The notes under the pieces were generated by a model that was not told the origin of the DNA, did not search any database, and was given only the letters and a program-made list of their open reading frames with translations. 10,136 nt of DNA. It comes from Comamonadaceae bacterium UBA2334 (GTDB lineage Bacteria; Pseudomonadota; Gammaproteobacteria; Burkholderiales; Burkholderiaceae_C). Positions 5,982 through 10,136 of the stretch are shown in pieces; within the stretch, counting starts at the first letter, position 1; the number at the start of each line of letters is the position of its first letter. The stretch is from assembly GCA_002344885.1 (NCBI GenBank), contig DDUQ01000052.1, positions 4,369 through 14,504 on the forward strand, read 5' to 3'. The translations under genes were made by a program, and so were the position numbers.

Positions 5982-7466
5982 ATGGACCCGCTCGATCCGC
6001 ACACCTGCTACCGCGCCCTGCAAACGCGCGACGCCCGTTTTGACGGCCGGTTTTTTGTGGCCGTCAGCACCACCGGCATTTACTGCCGGCCCATTTGCCC
6101 CGCACGCACGGCGCGTTTCGACAACTGCAGCTTCTTCCCGTCGGCTGCTGCCGCGCAGTCCTACGGGTTTCGCCCCTGTTTGCGCTGCCGGCCCGAAACC
6201 GCACCAGGCCGTGGCGCGTGGCTGGGCACGTTCAACACCGTGGCGCGTGCGTTGCGGCTGATTGAAGACGGCGCATTGGATGACGATGCCGCCACGGTGG
6301 ACGCCCTGGCCGCGCGGCTGGGCGTGGGCGAGCGGCATTTGCGCCGCTTGTTTCAGCTGCATCTGGGCGCTTCACCGGTGGCGGTGGCGCAAACCCGGCG
6401 CGTGCTGTTTGCTAAACAACTGCTGCAAGACACGTCCTTGCCCATGGCCGATGTGGCCATGGCGGCGGGCTTTGGCAGCGTGCGGCGCTTCAACGAAGTG
6501 TTTCAGTCGCTGTACCAGCAGGCCCCCAGCCAGTTGCGCACTGCACGCCTGAGGGCGCGCGAGCCCGATGGCATTGAACACCTGCGCGGCTTGAGCGTGC
6601 AGGTGCCTTACCGAGAGCCCTACGATGCGTCGGCCTTGATGCGTTTTCTGGCCACCCGCGCCATCGACGGTGTGGAGCATGTTGCGGGCGAAACCTATCA
6701 GCGCACGCTGTGGCAAGACGGCGCGGCTGGTGTGGTCAGCGTGCAGGCGGTGTCCGGCAAAGCTTGGCTGAAGGTGACGGTGCAGCACCCGTCCATCCGC
6801 GCCTTGCCGGCCATTCTGGCGCGCGTTCGGCGCGTGTTTGATGTGGACGCCGACATCGAGCGCATTCACGCGCATCTGTCGCAAGACCCGTTCATGGCGG
6901 GGCTGGTGCAGGCGCGGCCCGGCTTGCGCGCGCCCGGTGGGTGGGACGGGTTCGAGTTGGCCGTGCGCGCGGTGCTCGGTCAGCAGGTGACAGTGGTGGC
7001 GGCGCGCCGTTTGGCTGCCAGGCTGGTGCAGATGTGCGGCGCGCACGTGGCCGTGCAGGTGGGCGGGCTGTCGCAGTGCTTTCCTACTGCCGAACAGGTG
7101 TTGGCGGCGGACCTGTCTTCCCTGGGCATGCCCGGTGCGCGCAAGAACGCGCTGAAGGCGCTCGCGCAAGCGTCGCTGGCCGACCGCGATTTGTTCTGTG
7201 TGTCTGACAGCATTGACGACACGGTCAAGCGCCTGTGTGCCATCCCCGGCATTGGCGAATGGACGGCGCATTACATCGCCTTGCGCGCCGTGCGCGAGAC
7301 CGATGCCTTTCCGGCCAGCGATGTGGGCTTGCTGCGCAGCGTGGCGGAGAACGGCGAACGCCCCACCCCCGCCCAATTGCTGAGCCGAGCCGAAGCCTGG
7401 CGCCCCTGGCGCGCCTATGCAGCGCAACACCTCTGGGCCGCCGACCCTGACTTCACGGACACCTGA
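5982..7466 (+). CDS. alkA: Ada N-terminal / AraC / AlkA fusion: methylation sensor and DNA-3-methyladenine glycosylase
   Basis: This 494-residue protein joins three modules. Residues 8-75 are the Ada methylphosphotriester domain with a Cys4 zinc site (C35, C39, C66, C69); C35 in GIYCRPICP corresponds to the methyl-accepting C38 of E. coli Ada. Residues about 82-186 are an AraC-type double helix-turn-helix (VDALAARLGVGERHLRRLF and MADVAMAAGFGSVRRFNEVF). Residues from about 197 on are AlkA: an N-terminal domain, a helix-hairpin-helix AIPGIGEW (420-427), and the catalytic aspartate D447 in PASDVGL. Family knowledge predicts methylation-triggered transcription activation plus excision of alkylated bases such as 3-methyladenine. 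Alternative in-frame ATGs are 5973 and 5931; 5982 best matches relatives starting just before TCYRALQTRDARFDGRFF. It lacks the O6-alkylguanine transferase domain of Ada, which is encoded 2 bp downstream. Confidence 0.92.
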   Translation: MDPLDPHTCYRALQTRDARFDGRFFVAVSTTGIYCRPICPARTARFDNCSFFPSAAAAQSYGFRPCLRCRPETAPGRGAWLGTFNTVARALRLIEDGALDDDAATVDALAARLGVGERHLRRLFQLHLGASPVAVAQTRRVLFAKQLLQDTSLPMADVAMAAGFGSVRRFNEVFQSLYQQAPSQLRTARLRAREPDGIEHLRGLSVQVPYREPYDASALMRFLATRAIDGVEHVAGETYQRTLWQDGAAGVVSVQAVSGKAWLKVTVQHPSIRALPAILARVRRVFDVDADIERIHAHLSQDPFMAGLVQARPGLRAPGGWDGFELAVRAVLGQQVTVVAARRLAARLVQMCGAHVAVQVGGLSQCFPTAEQVLAADLSSLGMPGARKNALKALAQASLADRDLFCVSDSIDDTVKRLCAIPGIGEWTAHYIALRAVRETDAFPASDVGLLRSVAENGERPTPAQLLSRAEAWRPWRAYAAQHLWAADPDFTDT

Positions 7467-7468
7467 CC

Positions 7469-7996
7469 ATGCACATCCATTCCGCCGAGTTTTCATCGCC
7501 CATGGGCACGTTGCACCTGTTGTGGGATGCCCAGCAGCGCCTGCTGGCGCTGGAATTTGCCGACTTGCGTGCGCGCATGCACACACTGCTGTCACGCCAG
7601 TACCGGGAAGAGCTGGTGATCAGCACCACCGCCGCTCCTGCGCCCATCGTTGCCGCGCTGGCAGCGTATTTTGATGGTGAAATTTCGGCGCTGGATGCCT
7701 TGCCCGTGCACCACGGCGGCACCGCGTTTCAGCAAACGGTGTGGCAGGCGCTGCGCACCATTCCCGCCGGGCAGACGCTGAGTTATGGCGCGCTGGCCCA
7801 GCGCATTGGCCACCCGGCGGCCGTGCGTGCCGTGGGGCTGGCCAATGGTGCCAACCCGGTGGCCATCGTCGTGCCGTGCCACCGTGTGATCGGCGCGAAC
7901 GGGCAGCTCACCGGTTACGGCGGCGGGCTGGACCGCAAGCGCTGGCTGCTGGACCACGAGGCGCGTCACGCGCCCGGTCGGGGTCAGCTGTTTTAA
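7469..7996 (+). CDS. ogt: Methylated-DNA--protein-cysteine S-methyltransferase (Ogt/AdaB type)
   Basis: This 175-residue suicide repair protein moves the alkyl group from O6-methylguanine (and O4-methylthymine) to its own cysteine. The active-site motif is VPCHRV with C137. R120 in VRAVGLANGANP is the expected arginine finger of the DNA-binding helix-turn-helix, with N129 close by. GYGGGLDRKRWLLDHE (149-164) is the conserved C-terminal block. The N-terminal domain (residues 1-80) is less conserved, as usual, and the length fits Ogt. It begins 2 bp after the AlkA-fusion stop, so the two are almost certainly one operon, and together they reproduce the activities of Ada plus AlkA. Expression is probably driven by the upstream Ada-type sensor, which is inference. 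Confidence 0.95.
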   Translation: MHIHSAEFSSPMGTLHLLWDAQQRLLALEFADLRARMHTLLSRQYREELVISTTAAPAPIVAALAAYFDGEISALDALPVHHGGTAFQQTVWQALRTIPAGQTLSYGALAQRIGHPAAVRAVGLANGANPVAIVVPCHRVIGANGQLTGYGGGLDRKRWLLDHEARHAPGRGQLF

Positions 7997-8033
7997 GCGG
8001 AAAGTGCCTTCGGCGGTTGTGTGGTTTGGTGTG

Positions 8034-8065
8034 TTTGTTATAAATATAAAAATATAGCTAACAAA
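8034..8065. terminator. AT-rich imperfect hairpin between converging operons
   Basis: TTTGTTA (8034-8040) is the exact reverse complement of TAACAAA (8059-8065). Inside them ATAT (8044-8047) pairs with ATAT (8052-8055) around an AAAA loop, with a 3x3 internal mismatch. The 8034-8075 stretch is strikingly AT-rich for this window. Its place in the gap between converging ogt and phosphoesterase genes suggests a two-way terminator, but the stem is AT-only and weak, so termination is not assured. Confidence 0.4.
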
Positions 8066-8099
8066 TTAATATCATCAGGCGATGGAGGCTGAAAAAGTC

Positions 8100-9086
8100 T
8101 CAAACCTGGTGCCGCACCACCTGTTGCGGCTGGTAGGTCGGCCCGGCTGCGATGCGGGCAAAGTACGACGCATGGGCATCGCTGCCCGGTGGCCATTGCG
8201 CCAGGAAGCGCTGCTGCACGTCGGTGGGCGGCACGGTGATGGCCAGTGCGTCAATGTGCACGCCGCCCTGTTCCACATGTGCGCGGCTGACATGGCCGGC
8301 GTCAACGGGGCAGGGCGTGGTGGCGATGCGGGTCAGCAGCCCGGCCGGGTCGCCCTGGAAATTGGGCATGCCTGCCGCCCCGTTGTTGAACACCCAGCCC
8401 GGCGGCAGGCCGCTGCCACGCGGCAAGCTCTGGTACACCGGGAGGCAGGTGTGGCTGCAGGCGAAGGCATCCACCCCGGCCAGGGTGAACCAGTCGGCAA
8501 CTGTGCGGCGATGGGCGACATCAGCCAGGTGCTCCTGTGCAAATCCCCAGCCCGCCAGCGACTGCGCGTCGCCATGCACGAGCCCCAGGCGCATGCCCCC
8601 GACCGATGCCGTCTGCCACATGGGCAGGGCGGCCAGTTGGGTGCGGTGGGCGGGTGTGGCCGCCGTCCACAGCCGCTGCAGGATGCGGTTGGAGCGGGTG
8701 ACAACCGCGTCTTCCACCCAGTCGGGGTAGGCGCAGCCGCAGCCCGCGTCTGACACTGGCTGGCTGTGTGCCAGCTCGGTTTCCACGTTGCCCCGCAGGG
8801 CAACGTGCGGCAGCACCTGTTGCTGGATGCGGTCAAACGTGGCGGGGTCGGCGTCAAACCAGTGGAAGTCGCCGTTGAACACCAGTTGCTTGCGCCCCCG
8901 CTCTGCGCCGAACAGGCGCAACACCTCGTCCAGTGCCAGCTCGTTGCCATACAGGCCGCCCACCACGTACAGCACCTCCAACCCGATCAGCTCGGGTGGC
9001 GTGGGCTGGCGGAACACGGCAGGGCCGTAGTGGTAGTCAATGGGGCAGTTGCGCCCGGGTGTGGGGTGGGCTGTGGTGGCGTTCAT
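8100..9086 (-). CDS. Metallophosphoesterase-like protein with degenerate first metal motif
   Basis: This 328-residue protein has the calcineurin-like phosphoesterase motif order. The expected first motif, GDxHGN, reads G43-G-L-Y-G-N48 (YVVGGLYGNELALDEVL), so both metal-binding residues Asp and His are replaced. The later motifs are kept: N71-G-D73 (FNGDFHWFD), G99-N100-x-E102 (LRGNVETEL), H171-G-D (LVHGDA) and S211-H212-T (ACSHTCLP). It may bind a single metal, act on an unusual substrate, or have lost catalysis. The start ATG 9086 shares bases with the stop of the PhnC-like ATPase gene (ATGA), so translation is coupled. That placement suggests processing of a phosphorus compound brought in by the transporter, or an accessory role; no substrate can be read from the sequence. 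No signal peptide is seen, so it is cytoplasmic. Confidence 0.82.
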   Translation of the reverse strand: MNATTAHPTPGRNCPIDYHYGPAVFRQPTPPELIGLEVLYVVGGLYGNELALDEVLRLFGAERGRKQLVFNGDFHWFDADPATFDRIQQQVLPHVALRGNVETELAHSQPVSDAGCGCAYPDWVEDAVVTRSNRILQRLWTAATPAHRTQLAALPMWQTASVGGMRLGLVHGDAQSLAGWGFAQEHLADVAHRRTVADWFTLAGVDAFACSHTCLPVYQSLPRGSGLPPGWVFNNGAAGMPNFQGDPAGLLTRIATTPCPVDAGHVSRAHVEQGGVHIDALAITVPPTDVQQRFLAQWPPGSDAHASYFARIAAGPTYQPQQVVRHQV

Positions 9087-9955
9087 GCGGTGAGTGGGGT
9101 GCCGTCGGTCCCTGAGTGATTTGACGTGGGCCGATGCGGCGTGACGTGATGCAGCGTGGCGAGTGGCAGCGTCTGTTTAGGCGCGTCACCGTACAGCGGC
9201 TCCAGCAGATGGGGGCCCAGTTGGTCAACCGGCACGTCAAACACCAGGTGGCCGCCCTGCAGGCCGATCACGCGGTCGGCCAGCAGGGGCAGCAGCGCGG
9301 GGTCGTGCACCACGCTGAGCAGCGTGGCCTGCCGTGCGGTGGCCAGCAGCGCCTGGCAGGCCTGTTGTGTGGCGGAAGGGTCGAGTGCAGACGTCGGCTC
9401 GTCGGCCAGCACCAGTTGGGGCCGCTGCAGCCGCAAACGTGCCAGGCTGACCTTTTGCCGCTCGCCCCCCGAGAGTTGGTCGGCACGGGCGTGCAGGCGG
9501 TGCGCCAGGCCGAGGTCGGTCAGTGCGTCGGTGGCCTCCTGGCGCAAGGCTGCCGCGTAGCAGCGCAGCCACGAGCGCCACAGCGGCATGGCACCGGGGC
9601 GGGCCAGCGCGCCCAGCACCGTGTTGTCCAGCGCCGTGAGGCGCGGCACCAGGTGCAAGCTTTGCATCACCTGGCCGATTTCGGCACGCAGCTTGCGCCA
9701 GTCGGTGGGGCTGAGCGCAGGCCCATCGGTCCCGCCGAATCGGCGACCCAGCACGCACACCTGCCCTCGCGTGGGCGGCCGAAACCCGCTGAGCACGTTC
9801 AACAGCGTGCTTTTGCCCGCACCATTGGGGCCCACCAGGGCCACGCGCTCGCCAGCCTGCACGGTCAGCGCGGGCACGTCGAGCAGCAGGCGTCCCGCCG
9901 TTTCGACTTGCAGGTTTCGGATGTCGATCACGGGGTCTGGCATGGTGGTGCTCAC
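9083..9955 (-). CDS. phnC: ABC transporter ATP-binding protein, PhnC-like
   Basis: This 290-residue ATPase powers an import system with the PhnE-like permease encoded just upstream. Visible motifs are Walker A GPNGAGKST (42-50), Q-loop Q98, signature LSGGE (161-165), Walker B LVLADE (181-186, catalytic E186) and H-loop H217. The stretch VPRLTALDNTVLGALA with the following WRSWL segment is characteristic of phosphonate/phosphite PhnC proteins rather than generic importers. The C-terminal 45 residues (after about 245) extend past the usual PhnC end and are rich in His, Pro and Thr. The start is GTG 9955, which overlaps the permease stop as GTGA; ATG 9943 in the same frame is an alternative. The real cargo could be phosphonate, phosphite, phosphate ester or another oxyanion. 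The substrate-binding protein is not in the window. Confidence 0.88.
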   Translation of the reverse strand: MSTTMPDPVIDIRNLQVETAGRLLLDVPALTVQAGERVALVGPNGAGKSTLLNVLSGFRPPTRGQVCVLGRRFGGTDGPALSPTDWRKLRAEIGQVMQSLHLVPRLTALDNTVLGALARPGAMPLWRSWLRCYAAALRQEATDALTDLGLAHRLHARADQLSGGERQKVSLARLRLQRPQLVLADEPTSALDPSATQQACQALLATARQATLLSVVHDPALLPLLADRVIGLQGGHLVFDVPVDQLGPHLLEPLYGDAPKQTLPLATLHHVTPHRPTSNHSGTDGTPLTA

Positions 9956-10136
9956 AACAGGGCCTGGCGGATGCGGCGCGACAAGGCATCAAACACCGTG
10001 ACCAGCGCCACCACCACCAGCAAAATGGTGGCCAGGCGGCTCCACTGGAACAGGCTGACGGCCTCGGAAATCAGCAGACCCAGCCCACCGGCACCGATCA
10101 GGCCCAGGATGGTCGAGTCGCGGATGTTGAACTCCC
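9952..10136 (-). CDS. phnE: C-terminal end of a PhnE-like ABC transporter permease, partial
   Basis: The frame is open at the right edge of the window and ends at a TGA on the complement of 9952-9954, leaving 60 residues. FNIRDSTILGLIGAGGLGLL is the conserved PhnE motif (NIR-x-A-x-[IV]-LG-x-[IV]-GAGG-[IL]-G). A final membrane segment (LATILLVVVALVTVFDAL) and a short basic tail (SRRIRQALL) follow. It should form the membrane channel of an importer driven by the PhnC-like ATPase, whose start codon overlaps its stop by 4 nt. Most of the protein and any PhnD-like binding protein lie beyond the window. Related oxyanion importers share this motif, so the substrate is uncertain. Confidence 0.88.
   Translation of the reverse strand, partial: EFNIRDSTILGLIGAGGLGLLISEAVSLFQWSRLATILLVVVALVTVFDALSRRIRQALL

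Noticed and set aside
6372..7595. Minus-strand open frame of 407 codons opposite the AlkA-fusion and ogt genes
   Set aside because: It is antisense to two strongly supported repair genes, has low-complexity His/Gln/Arg-rich content and no recognisable domain; long antisense frames are common in GC-rich DNA.
1..10136. CRISPR array, tRNA, rRNA or insertion sequence
   Set aside because: No regularly spaced repeats, cloverleaf-like sequence, rRNA blocks, transposase motifs or flanking terminal inverted repeats were seen on either strand.

Overview
The window is GC-rich and densely packed, with most gaps under about 100 bp. Its gene families (an Ada-AlkA repair fusion next to ogt, DUF6644/DUF6152 and DUF2784 membrane or exported proteins, an SprA-related putative metalloprotease, an IclR regulator) look like a betaproteobacterial chromosome, probably Burkholderiales and Comamonadaceae-like. 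That placement is an inference from protein style and codon use; no rRNA or other marker gene is present. I see no insertion sequence, phage gene, tRNA or CRISPR array.

Left part, + strand (1-2449). The window opens with the C-terminal dicluster ferredoxin end of a larger oxidoreductase. A compact type II toxin-antitoxin module follows: a Phd/YefM-like antitoxin with a GTG start and a VapC/FitB-like PIN toxin with a TTG start overlapping the antitoxin stop. It has a strong Shine-Dalgarno and a near-palindromic candidate operator. An IclR-family regulator begins within or just after the toxin stop, and a YfbR-like HD phosphohydrolase comes next.

Middle (2450-5728). A minus-strand SprA-related putative metalloprotease (HEAAH motif) ends 7 bp from the HD gene and is divergent from a DUF2784 membrane protein. 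A two-gene unit follows: a four-helix membrane protein (DUF6644-like) and a small exported protein (DUF6152-like). The predicted mature N-terminus of the exported protein is His-His, so the pair resembles CopC/CopD in layout. A periplasmic, GlpQ-like glycerophosphodiester phosphodiesterase lies convergent on the minus strand.

Right part (5729-10136). Divergent from the phosphodiesterase is an alkylation-repair operon: an Ada N-terminal/AraC/AlkA fusion and, 2 bp downstream, ogt. Together they supply phosphotriester sensing, base excision and O6-alkylguanine reversal. An AT-rich gap with an imperfect hairpin separates ogt from a converging minus-strand operon. That operon is a PhnE-like permease end, then a PhnC-like ATPase, then a metallophosphoesterase, joined by 4-nt GTGA and ATGA overlaps. 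It looks like a phosphonate/organophosphate-type uptake unit with a co-translated phosphoesterase, and the phosphoesterase has lost the usual D-x-H of its first metal-binding motif.

No gene set here is obviously a new system. The most useful leads are the possible histidine-brace DUF6152/DUF6644 pair, the degenerate phosphoesterase coupled to PhnCE, and the toxin-antitoxin operator with the IclR gene attached.
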